Below, piece by piece: positions 33,009-43,800 of a stretch of 64,000 bases of DNA. The DNA is from Diogma glabrata. Taxonomy: Eukaryota > Arthropoda > Insecta > Diptera > Cylindrotomidae. The notes beneath the pieces were generated by a model, which made no database searches, had not been told where the DNA came from, and saw only the letters and a program-made list of their open reading frames with translations. Each line of letters opens with the position of its first letter. The first letter of the stretch is position 1. The translations under genes and the position numbers were made by a program. Where the stretch lies: NCBI GenBank assembly GCA_963693315.1, contig OY856186.1, positions 72,286,128-72,350,127 on the forward strand. Direction: 5' to 3'.

Positions 33009-33830
33009 GGAGCATAGGGCGTTTACTAGACTGGACCATCTAACTCTGTTGGGGACAATCGCTTTCAGTTCACCCCATGTCTTGCCAACTTCTTTTGCTT
33101 CAGCTAGCATCGTTTTCTTCCATGCCATGGGTGGTCTTCCAACTCTCCTTTTATCTTGTGGATTGACTTTAAGGACATCCTTATTATATCTTCAGTGTAT
33201 GTCCTATCCATCTCCATTTCCTTTGTTTTATCTCGGTCTCAATGTCTAACTGCTCTGTCTGCCGTAGAAGTTCCTGGTTACTGATGGTGTTCGGCCAGAA
33301 GCATTTGATCAGTCTTCTCAGGCATTTGTTCACAAACACCTGTAGTTGATTTGTGATCTTTCTTGTATGTTTCCACGTTTCACACCTATACAGCAGTACT
33401 GACTTGACACATGCATTGAACGTTCGTAGCTTTGTCTTTCTTGACAGGACGGATGCATTCCATATCTTGTGAAGCATATTGAACGTATTTCCTGCTTTGT
33501 TAATATGCTGACTGATATCTTCTTCAGTCCCGCCTGTTTTTGCTACAGTACAACCAAGGTACACAAATTTGTCAACTTCATCCACTTGTATATTGTTGAT
33601 GGTAATTGGTGTTATCGTTTTGGTGTTCAATCTCATAGCCTTTGTTTTTCTGATATTAATGTTGAGACCAACTTCACGTGCAAGGGTTGATATATTCTGT
33701 ATTTTCTGCTGCATGTCCGTATGTGTGTGTAAGTAGACATATGTCATCTGAGTAGTCTAGATCATTGAGCCGTCTTGTTGTGTTCCATTGGATTCCATTT
33801 GGACTTGCGTTTTGGACCATTAACTTTGGC
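33009..33830 (-). pseudogene. LINE reverse transcriptase C-terminal fragment
   Basis: Minus strand. From about 33800: PNGIQWNTTRRLNDLDYSDD (catalytic box YSDD in place of the usual YADD/FADD), then EVGLNINIRKTKAMRLN, FVYLGCTVAKTGG, LLYRCETWKHT, CLRRLIKCFWPNTISN and RKWRWIGHTLK. A small indel with TAATAA at 33183 shifts the frame. The next frame continues NKDVLKVNPQDKRRVGRPP and ends WSSLVNALCS with TAA at about 33009. This is the endonuclease-RT LINE type common in insects and other invertebrates (ending RG/VGRP..W). It is 5'-truncated and frameshifted. Confidence 0.88.
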
Positions 33831-35956
33831 AAATGATCCAAGTTCACTTGAAAATGGAAGATCTGGATTCATTTGAAATTTGGACAAAATGGCGGGGGGT
33901 CTCCCGAAAACCTCTAAGTTTAGATCTAAAATAACTTCTAATCCCGGATTATGATCTCATGGAAACTTGGTATATAAGGTTTCAGTACAGTTTGCAATAT
34001 TTCTGCATATCAGCTTCCGGTTTGTCACTTCCGGTTAAAAAGTTTTTTTCAAGTGATTATCCCTACTGTAGCCTACAATTACCGTTCGATTTTCATGAAA
34101 CGTTGGAAAAAGCATTCAAGTAACATAAGAAAGATTTCATCAGCTTTCGGAGTACATGGATAAAGGGTTGGGTGGGGGTCCACCATATAACGGGTTGTTT
34201 TTTCCACCATGTTTTTTATGTTTGTTATTGTATGTTATGTTTGTTAGGAGTAAGTTGGATGAAACTTGGTACATAAGCATTTAGTGCGGCTCACAACAGT
34301 TCTGCATCCCAACTTCCGGTGTTTCTCTTCCGGTAAAAAATTTTTTTTTGTAATTTTTTGAAGTTTTTTTAGTGTGTTTACTGTTTATGCACACTACAGA
34401 CTACAATAATGAAATGATTATGATGAAACTTATGAAAAAGGTTCCAATTAGTGTGAGAAGATAATAATCATCTTTTGGAACACATTGATCAAAGTGGCGG
34501 GGGGTCTACCATACAACTGCTGACTTTTCACACTTTGTTTTTAAAGTTTGCTGGGAGCATACAGACTTCATTCATTAATCAATTTTAATGAAACTTTGAA
34601 AAAGATTTAGACTTAAATGACAAAGAACTGATTAGTTTTTGGACAATATTGGGATAAGTGGTAGGGAGTCTCCCGAACACCTGTTTATTGTGTCACCATT
34701 TTTAAATGTTTGTTGGAAGCATACCACATTCGTTCGTGAATGAATTTTGATGACACTTTGGAAAAAGATGCAACTAGATATGGCAAGGCACTGATTAGTT
34801 TTTGAGCGATAGTGAACAAAGTGGTGGGGAATCCCCTAAGCACCCGTTTTTTTTAAAGCTCAATAACATCTGTACCTGATAATCGAATTGGATGAAACTT
34901 GGTTCATAAGCATTTAGTGCGGTTTACAACAGTTCTGCATCCGAACTTCCGGTTTGTCACTTCCGGTTAAATTTTTTTTTACTTTTTCTCGTACAACAGA
35001 AATTATATTTGTTGTATCACACAACTGCGTTCTTTAATATTATTATAATTAGAACTCCGCGAAATCTATATCATTGGTTAGCCTTTATTTAAAGTGTTTG
35101 GTTTGGTTTCCAGAGCTGTGGTGAAGTCACAACAGTTCTACGTTCCAACTTCCGATTTTTCGCTTCCGGTAAAAAAAATTTTTTTTGTAATTTTTTGAAG
35201 TTTTTTCAGTGTGTTTATGCACACTACAGCCTACAATAATGAAGCGATTATGACGAAACCTATGAAAAAGGTTCCAATTAGTGTGAGAAGATAATTATCA
35301 TTTTTTGGAACACATTGATCAAAGTGGCGGGGGGTCTACCATATATCTGCTGACTTTTCACACTTTGGTTTTAAAGTTTGTTGGGAGCATACAGACTTCT
35401 TTCATTAATTGATTTTGGTGACACTTTGAAAAAAGATGGAGACTTAAATGACAAAGAACTGATTAGTTTTTGGACAATATTGGGATAAGTGGTGGGGAAC
35501 TCCCGAATACCTGTTTAATGTGTCACAATTTTTTCAATGTCTGTTGGGAACATACCACATTCGTTCGTGAATGAATGTTGATGATACTTTGAAAAAAGAT
35601 GCAAATATGTATGGCAAGCAACTGGTTATTTTTTTAGCGATATTGAACAAAGTGGTGGGAGTCCCACGAGCACCTGTTTTTTTTAAAGCTCAATAACATC
35701 GGTACCTGATAATCGAATCGGATGAAACTTGGTACATAAGCATTTAGTGCGGTTTACAACAGTTCTGCATCCTAACTTCCGGTTTGTCACTTCCGGTTAA
35801 ATTTTTTTTTACTTTTTCTCGTACAACAGAAATTATATTTGTTGTGATACAACTGCGTTCTTTAATATTATTATAATTAGAACTCCGCGAAATCTATATC
35901 ATTGGTTAGCCTTTATTTAAAGTGTTTGGTTTGGTTTCCAGAGCTGTGGTGAAGTC
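33831..35956. repeat. Tandem array, about 830-bp unit
   Basis: The block GATGAAACTTGGTACATAAG (with AACTTCCGG nearby) recurs at about 34258, 34891 and 35721. AACTCCGCGAAATCTATATC recurs at about 35054 and 35880. A module containing GATCAAAGTGGCGGGGGGTC recurs at about 34487 and 35322, with a related word at 33888. The full period is about 830 bp; the first unit is shorter (about 633 bp) because it lacks the middle module. No ORF. Purine-rich GTGGCGGGGGGTCT and CTTCCGG words are unusual against the AT-rich background. Confidence 0.8.
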
Positions 35957-36110
35957 AGCCTATGCATCAGCGTCGCAATATTTTTTTTTGCTTTTTTAGA
36001 ATCAGTAGGTCCTAAAACGTCGAGAAATGCCCAAAAAAGTGGAGGTAAGAATTTCACTTTTGGCTCATGAATTCAATATTTTGGTTTTTTTTAAAACCGA
36101 AGTAAAAGTT
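35957..36110 (-). repeat. Dispersed repeat, left-end fragment
   Basis: Reverse complement of sequence at about 53780-53910 (GAGCCAAAAGTGAAATTCTT, GGCATTT.TCGACGTTTTAGG, CTACTGATTCTAAAAAAGC). It ends at 35964-35988 in the same word found at 12-36. Other copies start near 24110 and 26930. Confidence 0.7.
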
Positions 36111-36857
36111 TTAAATGTTATTAAGTAGAAATAATTTGTGTATTATTTTGGATGCTGTGAACAGGAAATTTTTACAATCAACCCCTGGATTTTCGAAGCT
36201 GTTGGAAGAATATTGTAGATATGAATATTGTTGGGAGTAGAATACTCAATTAGGGAGTAGAATACTCAATTAAACCTGGTGTTTGTGCTTACGAATCAGT
36301 GATCGAATCCAGGAAGAGATTTGGGAACTGCATTTATCGAATTGAGAGTAAGGCGAATATTAGAGATTAACGATATTATAGATTCTACCATAATGTAAAC
36401 TGTAAACTTAGCTTTAATATACTTTATTATATCATGGAGTTCATTATAAAATTATTACACATTTCATAATTACTTTTTATTACAAAACGTTGACTTTAAA
36501 TTTCCGACAAGCGAAAATTGTAGTAGTCGAACATTTTTCCTGACAGAAATGGTTCGTAAAATCCTTTTTTCTACACCCGTACTATAAAAATACACTTATA
36601 TGACCAAAATCCGTTTTATAATGATATTCATTTCGATACAGATTTTATTACGATACAGATTTTTATTCAATAGAAAGAAACCCATAGTTTTTCAATCAAA
36701 CATGCTATGCATTTGACGTTTGTTGAAATTTTCGTATGGGAAAAAAATTGAACTTTGAAATTTGAAAATTGAAATTTTCGTTGTAATTTTCGTTCTTCGT
36801 TATTTACCGGGTGTAGAAAAACTAGCGTATGCCACTTTCGTGTAATGGTTATTAATA
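36111..36857. other. Gene-free stretch
   Basis: A short tandem duplicate (AGGGAGTAGAATACTCAATT twice near 36233-36271) is visible. No coding signal. Confidence 0.4.
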
Positions 36858-37359
36858 CTACGTTCATATTACGATGAAATCAAGCTCGAAATCACCCAAA
36901 ATTAAAGATTTCAAAAAACTGTTCACATTATCATTAACATGATTAAGTTTGAAATCTATTTGCACATATTCCAAATCTGTGAAAAAAATTTTAATTTCAG
37001 CTATGTTAAAGATATCCAAATAGATTTGTCTGTTTTTTTTTACTTTTTTTTGAGTCCAAACCTCCATCTAAAGAAAAATTTTTTTGTATGATTCAAAATT
37101 TTATTGAAATTTTGCAATAGCCATCTTTTTATTTGAATTCAAAACAAAATATTTGATTTATTAAATGTCACTTTTGAAGTAGGGCTGTATTTTTTTTTCG
37201 AAAATCAAATATTCAGGGGTGCTTAGCGTGACTTAGAATGGATTTGATTTAAATCAACTTTCGACATGATTTTAGTTTTGTATGGAAAAATTAATCAAAA
37301 CAAGCTGATAATCGAGCTGAAATCAAATATTGTTTAAAATCATGGCAATGTGAACGTAG
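36858..37359. mobile_element. MITE with CTACGTTCA terminal inverted repeats
   Basis: It begins CTACGTTCATATTACGATGA and ends with the reverse complement of CTACGTTCACATTGCCATGA; subterminal sequences (AAATCAAGCTCGAAATCA and reverse partner) also pair. About 500 bp, non-coding. It seems to have inserted into an older inverted pair: AATGGTTATTAATA on the left and TATTAATAACCAT at 37426. Confidence 0.65.
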
Positions 37360-39193
37360 TATAATACACTCGCATATACCATACGAAACTCGCCTCCGGC
37401 TCGTTTCGTATCCCGGTTAATGCTCGTGTATTAATAACCATCATAACATGATTGTAGCATAATATTCTATTTATCATATGCCATTTTCAATTGCCGAACC
37501 TAATATTTCCAAAATGAATGGAAAGAAATGAAATAAAATAAAAATTAATATAGAGACTAATCAAAGGGTAACTAACCTGCTCCAAACAAGGAGAAGCTTG
37601 TGTTTAGGAAGAAACGAAATATAAAAACACAACATTGACCCTATATGTCAACAACATAAGGCTATAATGAATGTCTAAAATGTAATACAAAGAAAACTTA
37701 TATGTATCCTCATTCTTATGAAACAAAAAATTTTAAATACCTCAAACTTTTAATCTAATTGAAAAAAAAGAAACCAGCACAGCTTTTAATGGTATCTCAC
37801 ATTGATTTATAAGCGAACCCACAGCAACTCAAACAAAGACAAAATGGCATTCAGAAAAAATTTTTGAAATACAAATTCTTCTTGAACATGGTTTCGAATG
37901 TTGGTTAATCGAATTATTTACAGAAGTAAAGCCTTATTGAAGCAGGGATTGCTCTCCATCCTAATTTGATATGCTACCGTTGGCTTTTGATGTAGCTTAA
38001 ACTAGCCAACCAACAGGATTTAATTTAATACAAGACCAGTTTTTGATTAAAGGTAGTTAAGAATAATATTTTTAATTAAAGGCCCTTAGAATATGTACTT
38101 AGATTTACTATCAACGTTGCATTTTGACTTTTAAGATTTAAATCTGTAGTAAAATTTTTGGTGTGCCTACATTGTGTAGTAGAAAAGCATTGTGTCAAAT
38201 GAAAATAAAGAGTGTTGTCTGTAATAAATTGTTATAACCATTTACGTCTATTGCTGGGTTTAGTGTCACACAATGGAGAATCTAAACTGTTCCTGGTTAA
38301 AGGATCGGTCTTTTCATTTCAAATTACACCACAATGCCCTAGGACCAATATATGAGAATATCAAAAGTCTGCAGCATCTGCAAGACCTCTAATAATTGAA
38401 GGCATTCTAGAAGGTGATTTAACAGCTTCAAATCCTTGTGGGAGCTCTACTTTCAAATCTAAAATAGTTCAAGAATGTTTTGAGGGAATTTGGACTTTTC
38501 ACAAAAATAGTCATTCACATCCCGAGACAGACATAATTTTCCAGTCTTAATTTCAATATTTTAAACTTAAATGAACTTAGCAACGCGAAAACCACAAAAC
38601 ACGTGTTAATGACTTCACAACGTTTTTAAGCACACGACTGTTAAATAAAGCTTAAAAGTTCAAATCGCCTAAATGTTAAATAAAATTCTCCAGTCAAAAT
38701 ATTTATATTATACTTCAAATATATTTTAAATAATTATATTATAACTACTTTAACGAACCACAGTCCACAACCATCCATAAACAATCTAATCTCGTTATGG
38801 ATATCATATTTCGAATATTTTTAAAAAAGATTCTAATAATTTCAAATGACATAAGACATTTTTCTCTAACATTTGTGATTTTTTTATTCTGATTATATTA
38901 GAATTTAAGTATACCCTCTTCTGTCTTCTTAATAAAATTAAAGTGTTGAAACTAGATCACATTCTATGTAATTAAATTTTCTTATAATTATATTTAAGAA
39001 AAATATTTAATATTATAAATTAGAATTGTAATTAAATACTAGGAAATAATGATGGTGATCAGAATATACATTTTTTTTATGTATGTGTAAACACAGAATT
39101 TGTTAAGTGAAATTTTAAAAGAAAAGAAATTTTTTAAGAAACTTAAAGTACGTTGATTGTGTTGATTACAATAAATTATAAATTAACGTCTCT
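37360..39193. other. Gene-free stretch
   Basis: No gene or repeat family recognised. A GC-richer word pair (GAAACTCGCC/GGCTCGTTTCGTAT) near 37384-37412 forms a short hairpin. The last bases before 39194 resemble LINE 3' UTR sequence also seen near 1485. Confidence 0.35.
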
Positions 39194-39205
39194 GAATATC
39201 CAAAG

Positions 39206-39336
39206 GGGTAGCGAAATCCGAAATTCGACGTCCACGCCGTGCTGCCTGGGTAATGCTGACAGAATTAGGTTGGTGTATTGGAGACAAGCAGAGTGAAAAC
39301 TGCTTAGTCAATGACGCTACATCACGGCGAATTGGC
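39206..39336 (+). ncRNA. Candidate HDV-like self-cleaving ribozyme at LINE 5' end
   Basis: P1 pairs GGGTAGC (39206-39212) with GCTGCCT (39241-39247) across 7 bp with two G-U pairs. P3 is ACG (39228-39230) with CGT (39238-39240), enclosing the loop TCCACGC, close to the HDV loop UCCUCGC. P3 abuts the P1 3' strand exactly as in HDV, followed by TGGGTAAT (HDV: UGGGCAAC). About 75 bases later comes GGCGAATTGG (39326-39335), matching the J4/2 region with its catalytic C. P2 can form between CCGAAATT (39218-39225) and AATTGG (39330-39335). The fold starts at the first base after the target duplication, as known for HDV-like ribozymes that trim LINE 5' ends (R2, some RTE). Confidence 0.7.
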
Positions 39337-39422
39337 GCTCTACAACCAATGCGACTCAAGCGTCTGCTCTCCATGTCAGGGGCGGCTTGGAGCGGGCGTC
39401 TGTCTTGAATCAAGCGGCTCGC

Positions 39423-39430
39423 TATATAAA
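39423..39430 (+). promoter_or_regulatory. TATATAAA inside the RTE 5' UTR
   Basis: A TATATAAA box within the GC-rich unit (about 39365-39440) that is duplicated in the relative at 21290-21616. It may contribute to an internal or downstream promoter, but only the motif supports this. Confidence 0.35.
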
Positions 39431-39535
39431 CGTGTAAAAAGGTTGTTTCTGGTGACCTTAATATGCAGAACGGACCCATTCACGACAATTTGGGTTGGGC
39501 CTAAGGTTAACACCCTAACCCCGGAAAAAAACTAA

Positions 39536-42523
39536 TATGTTAAATTTGGTTATCAGAAACAGAAAAACAGACCCGGAAACAACAACAGAATTTTACCTGG
39601 ACGTGAAAAAGGACCAGACTACCGAATCGGAACGTGGAACGTGCGCAGCCTGAGCGCTCCTGATGCTCTTATAAGTCTAGAAACAGAGGCTGAGAGGTAT
39701 AGGATGGATATTATTGCTCTACAAGAAATTAGACAGCCGATAATCGGAAAACAAGATTTGGATAGTCACTCTCTATACTGTAGTGGTCATCCTTCTCGAA
39801 GAGAATTTGGAACCGGCTTTCTTGTTGGTGCACGCATACAAGAAGCCGTGATGAAATTCATCCCGGTCAGTGAGAGGATCTGCTACCTACGTGTACGCGG
39901 TACATATAACAATATTTCTCTTATTGCCGTGCATGCACCAACTGAAGCTAAGACCGTCGACGAGAAGGATAATTTCTACATAGCACTGGAAGAGGTTATG
40001 AAACAAACACCAACACGCGATTTCATTATGGTTCTTGGTGACTTTAATGGACAGGTTGGAAGAGATATCTCTTATGGAAATGTGGTGGGTCCCAACAGCC
40101 TGCATTTGAATTCGAATGATAATGGTGAGAGAATGACTGAGTTTGCATTATCAAATAATTTGAGAATTGCCAGTACGTTCTTTCCGCATCGATCGATTCA
40201 TAAGCAGACTTGGGTCTCACCGAATGGAAATACTCGAAATCAAATTGATCACGTTCTAGTAACAACACGTTTCTCTTCGAGCGTTCTGGATGTGCGATCC
40301 TTTAGAGGTGCATACATTGGAAGTGACCACTTCCTTGTATGTGCAACGATAAGGTTCCACTTCCCAAATCCAGGCATTCCAAAATTCAATCAACGGAATC
40401 GTTTTAACATCTCATCATTAAAGAATGCTGAAACAGAAGAGAGATATCAAATCCATATTGCCGAAACATTGGAGAAATCAGAAACCATTAATGGAGACGT
40501 CGATAAGTCATGGTATTTGCTCAAAGATGCTGTTTTAAGCGCTGCTGAGGGAATACTTGGACGACCACAGAACCACTCCCAGAAGCCATGGATGGATCAA
40601 GCATGCCTTGATGCTATTCAATACAAAAGAGATTGCTATCTGAAGTGTCTACAAGGACGCAACACCAGGTCCACGAAGGAGAATTATAAACTGGCAAGAC
40701 AAGCCGTTACAAAGCTATGTAGACGAACGAAGAGAGAATGGTGGAAGAGACAGTGTGAGGAGATTGAAAGCTTCAATAAGGAACATCAATCGCGTAACTT
40801 CTTTCAACAGGTTAAAACCTTAAAGAAGGGCCCTCAAACTAGATCGACTGCTATTCAAAACGAAGATGGGGAGCTACAAGTAGACCTTAAAAATATTTTA
40901 GATACTTGGGCCGCTTATTTTGAGAATCTTCTCAACTTAAGTGACCAGCAACAAGTCGGGCGACGAGCTAAGCTTATTCGTGCGTCAAAGGTACATGTAG
41001 ACGAACCCACCAAAGAGGAATTCGATGCGGCGCTGTCAAAATTAAAATGCAATAAAGCACCTGGTATCGACGATATAACATCTGAAATGATTGTACATGG
41101 TGGTCTATCCTTAAGATTGTTTGAACTTGTTCAAATGATCTGGAGGACTGAAACCATGCCACAGGTCTGGAACTCAGCTATGCTGACACCAATCCATAAA
41201 AAAGGTAATCGCCTACAATGTGCAAACTACAGAGGAATCGCCCTCCTCTGCACAGCATATAAGATCTTTTCCTACATTTTGCTATCCAAAATCAATCCTT
41301 TTGCTGAACAACTGTTTGGAGAATATCAGTGTGGTTTCCGGCGGGGCCGAGGTACCACCGATGCACTTTTCTCGATAAGGATGATTTTGGAAAAGTGTCG
41401 AGAGTTTAACATACCTGTGCACCAACTTTTCATTGATTTCAGGCAGGCCTACGACTCTCTCGAACGAGAGACTCTATGGTCTGCTCTGGTGTCAATGGGA
41501 ATTCCTGGTAAACTGGTATCACTATGCAAAATGACAGTACAGAACTCTCAATGCTGTGTACGAGTAGAGAACGAAATATCAAAGCTTTTTAAAGTCGACT
41601 CCGGTTTAAGACAAGGTGATGCTATCTCTCCTATACTTTTTAATCTAGCCTTGGAATATGTGTGCCGTCAAAAGAAACTACCGACTAATAACAATATCTT
41701 GTCAATAAACTCAGTACAGATGATTGCTTACGCTGATGATGTTGTCATCCTCGGCCGAAGTGAAGCTGTTATGAGTGAGACTTTCAAGTCGCTTGAGAGT
41801 GGTGCTAGGAAAATTGGTCTGCAAATTAACTACAATAAAACCAAACATATGAATGTTTCAAGAGAGGCTGAGAAGAAAGATTTGATGTGCGGCGATGAAC
41901 GAATTGAGGGAGTTGAATCTTTTAAATATTTGGGATCAATGCTTGACTCAAACAACAGCATACTTACAGATATAAAAGCTCGAATCGCTGCAGGTAATCG
42001 AACTTTCTACTCAATTAAACCTCTCCATGGATCACCGTATGTATCAACTAACACCAAGCTCAAGTTATACAAGACATTGATTAGACCGGTTGTGATGTAT
42101 GGGTCACAAACGTGGACCCTTACACAAAATGACGAATCGCATTTATCTGTATTTGAGCGTAAGATCCTACGCTACATTTTTGGTCCACTTAAGACAGACG
42201 ATGGAGAGTATAGAACCCGGTATAACTTTGAGATCAGAGACCTTCTTGAGGGTCCTGATATAATAGGTTGTATCCGTTCTAATAGGATTGCTTGGTTTGG
42301 GCATGTTCTTCGAGCCGATTCACAGTCTGGAATGATTAGAAAAATGTACGTTAGTACCCCAGGGAGTGGTAGACCGCGAGGTAGACCACGACTACAATGG
42401 GAGACTGACGTAATAAACGACCTTAAAAAAATCGGCTGCCATGGTAATTATGTCGCTGTTGCGAATGACCGTGGTGAATATTCAAAGCTGATTAACCTGG
42501 CAACGCTCCTACACGGAGCATGA
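39536..42523 (+). CDS. RTE-type LINE endonuclease-reverse transcriptase
   Basis: An uninterrupted frame of 995 codons from after a stop at 39533 to TGA 42521-42523. The apurinic-type endonuclease starts at YRIGTWNVRSL (about codon 29) and shows IIALQEIRQ, LGDFNGQVG, NQIDHVLV and SDHFLV. A basic linker (KREWWKRQCEEI) precedes the RT: KAPGIDDITSEM, HKKGNRLQCANYRGIALL, QCGFRRGRGTTDA, catalytic Asp in FIDFRQAYDSL, SGLRQGDAISPILFNLALE and AYADDVVILG, then FKYLGS, YGSQTWTLT, AWFGHVLRAD and GRPRGRPRLQWE. There is no ATG before the endonuclease motif in this frame; the ATG at 39537 is in another phase and stops after 38 codons. Initiation may use the GTG at 39641, a near-cognate codon or a shift. Confidence 0.95.
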   Translation, partial: YVKFGYQKQKNRPGNNNRILPGREKGPDYRIGTWNVRSLSAPDALISLETEAERYRMDIIALQEIRQPIIGKQDLDSHSLYCSGHPSRREFGTGFLVGARIQEAVMKFIPVSERICYLRVRGTYNNISLIAVHAPTEAKTVDEKDNFYIALEEVMKQTPTRDFIMVLGDFNGQVGRDISYGNVVGPNSLHLNSNDNGERMTEFALSNNLRIASTFFPHRSIHKQTWVSPNGNTRNQIDHVLVTTRFSSSVLDVRSFRGAYIGSDHFLVCATIRFHFPNPGIPKFNQRNRFNISSLKNAETEERYQIHIAETLEKSETINGDVDKSWYLLKDAVLSAAEGILGRPQNHSQKPWMDQACLDAIQYKRDCYLKCLQGRNTRSTKENYKLARQAVTKLCRRTKREWWKRQCEEIESFNKEHQSRNFFQQVKTLKKGPQTRSTAIQNEDGELQVDLKNILDTWAAYFENLLNLSDQQQVGRRAKLIRASKVHVDEPTKEEFDAALSKLKCNKAPGIDDITSEMIVHGGLSLRLFELVQMIWRTETMPQVWNSAMLTPIHKKGNRLQCANYRGIALLCTAYKIFSYILLSKINPFAEQLFGEYQCGFRRGRGTTDALFSIRMILEKCREFNIPVHQLFIDFRQAYDSLERETLWSALVSMGIPGKLVSLCKMTVQNSQCCVRVENEISKLFKVDSGLRQGDAISPILFNLALEYVCRQKKLPTNNNILSINSVQMIAYADDVVILGRSEAVMSETFKSLESGARKIGLQINYNKTKHMNVSREAEKKDLMCGDERIEGVESFKYLGSMLDSNNSILTDIKARIAAGNRTFYSIKPLHGSPYVSTNTKLKLYKTLIRPVVMYGSQTWTLTQNDESHLSVFERKILRYIFGPLKTDDGEYRTRYNFEIRDLLEGPDIIGCIRSNRIAWFGHVLRADSQSGMIRKMYVSTPGSGRPRGRPRLQWETDVINDLKKIGCHGNYVAVANDRGEYSKLINLATLLHGA

Positions 42524-42560
42524 ACGCCTTAAAAAAAAAAAAAAAAAAGAATATCCAAAG

Positions 42561-42690
42561 ATACTATCCTAACTAAAAATTTGGATATAACGTAACTTAA
42601 GCTTTTTTGAGAAATTTATGAACGTTGACTTTAAACTGTTGTGGATTAAAGTTATCAAGGAAAACCGACGAAGATGAGGCATGCACAATG
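42561..42690 (-). pseudogene. Jockey-like LINE 3' end fragment
   Basis: Minus strand, the last 25 codons read SSSSVFLDNFNPQQFKVNVH then KFLKKA and stop, closely like the tail of the copy at 1567 (PSSVFPDEF..FKENVHRHLKK). Upstream minus-strand sequence shows no RT similarity. The intact RTE element interrupts its 3' UTR. Confidence 0.7.
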
Positions 42691-43290
42691 TACATAACGG
42701 AAACTAGTACAATTTTTTTATTATTTTTCATACAATCATTACCAACAAAACAACAACAAAACATTGTAATATTGACGAACAATTCATATAACAATATTAT
42801 TGATTGCATGCAAACTGCCATAATAATGAAGGGCTTTGGAATTGTAAGTGAGCTGGAATTGTAAGTGAGCAATTTACGAACCAAAATATGATGATATGTC
42901 GTCATGGCATTTGTATTTTTACAAATCTTAATACGTTGAGAACTTTTAAACAGACTGAAGGTGAGGTGAGTGTAATAATAAATATTAGTTTAGTAAGCCA
43001 CCTTTAGTGGATTTTTAAACAAATATGCCATACAATAAATATTGGTATTGTATTATATGGTGACCACCAACCACACAGAAGACTACATGACTCAAAATGT
43101 AGAGAAATGGCGATATCATATGCTTTAAGTTTAAGTTGCGTTGATTATCTGCTCGGTTCTCTTTTAAGCAGGTGCGAATCGCTGTTATCAAAAGAGGACC
43201 AATAGTATTCCTAATGTCAGCGATGTGTCTGCCTATGTTGCTCTGCAAATAAATTTAAAACGTTCTCGTTGCCGCCTCATCACTGCGATG
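42691..43290. other. Gene-free stretch
   Basis: Frames at 42625-42864 (plus) and 43015-43248 (minus) are open but unrecognised. No repeat structure seen. Confidence 0.35.
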
Positions 43291-43800
43291 TCTTTGAATC
43301 TCGCAGCCTTCAAAGTGGCCGCAGAAAGGCTTTAATTAAGGTTCTAGAGTCCAAGCTAGGCTATAATCAAGGACCACGTCGAAAGTGGCCAGAAACTGTC
43401 TGGCGTCTCTTAACGAAATAGTTGATCAATTTAACTTCCACCTTGTGTGGGTGCCAGGACATTTGGGTATAACAGCCTTGAAGGCCGACAAACTTGCTTG
43501 ACTAGGGAATTCATGCCTTGTGCCACCAAGCATGACAAGTTAAGGAGTACCTCTTGTTTCATGCAAACTATTTCTCTAAAAGGAGGTTATAGGCACCACA
43601 TGTATAACCTCAAATGTAGCCTGTGCTGGAATGCAACAATTTGGCCAACTGATTATTTTTCTTCTCCCATGACTACTATTGCAACTTCACGGACAAGGAG
43701 AAGGAGGAAAAGTTTCTCCACCTTATCTGCTTCTGTCCTGGGTTAGCTCAGATCAGACTCAGAGTTTCTGGTTGGTTTCTAAAAGGTAGTGCTTCAACAG
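43290..43800 (+). pseudogene. I/Loa/R1-type LINE RNase H and C-terminal fragment
   Basis: Across several frames: KVARNCLASLNEIVDQFNFH then LVWVPGHLGI and ALKADKLA, the RNase H pattern of I-group LINEs (VWVPGH.GI.GNE.AD.LA). Further on come KEEKFLHLICFCPGLAQIRL and RVSG, which matches the post-RNase H tail (.HFLCECPAL...R...LG). Stops and shifts occur at about 43430, 43500 and 43560. A 5' part of this kind of element is not adjacent; a related RT relic is at 60541-61520. Confidence 0.7.

Larger units (their letters stand above)
39206..42548 (+). mobile_element. Complete RTE-type LINE with target duplication
   Basis: The element is bounded by GAATATCCAAAG on both sides (39194-39205 and 42549-42560), a 12-bp target-site duplication. 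It has a 330-bp 5' UTR beginning GGGTAGC, one long ORF with endonuclease and RT, an 8-base 3' UTR and an A-run of about 19 bases (42530-42548). A very short 3' UTR is typical of RTE elements. The ORF has no stops and all catalytic motifs, so the copy may be recently active. It inserted into the 3' UTR of a Jockey-like LINE scrap (its tail at 42600-42680). Confidence 0.93.

Noticed and set aside
39183..39479. 98-codon minus-strand frame over the RTE 5' UTR
   Set aside because: It is antisense to the structured 5' UTR and has no conserved domain. The related copy at 21.3 kb does not preserve it as a single frame.
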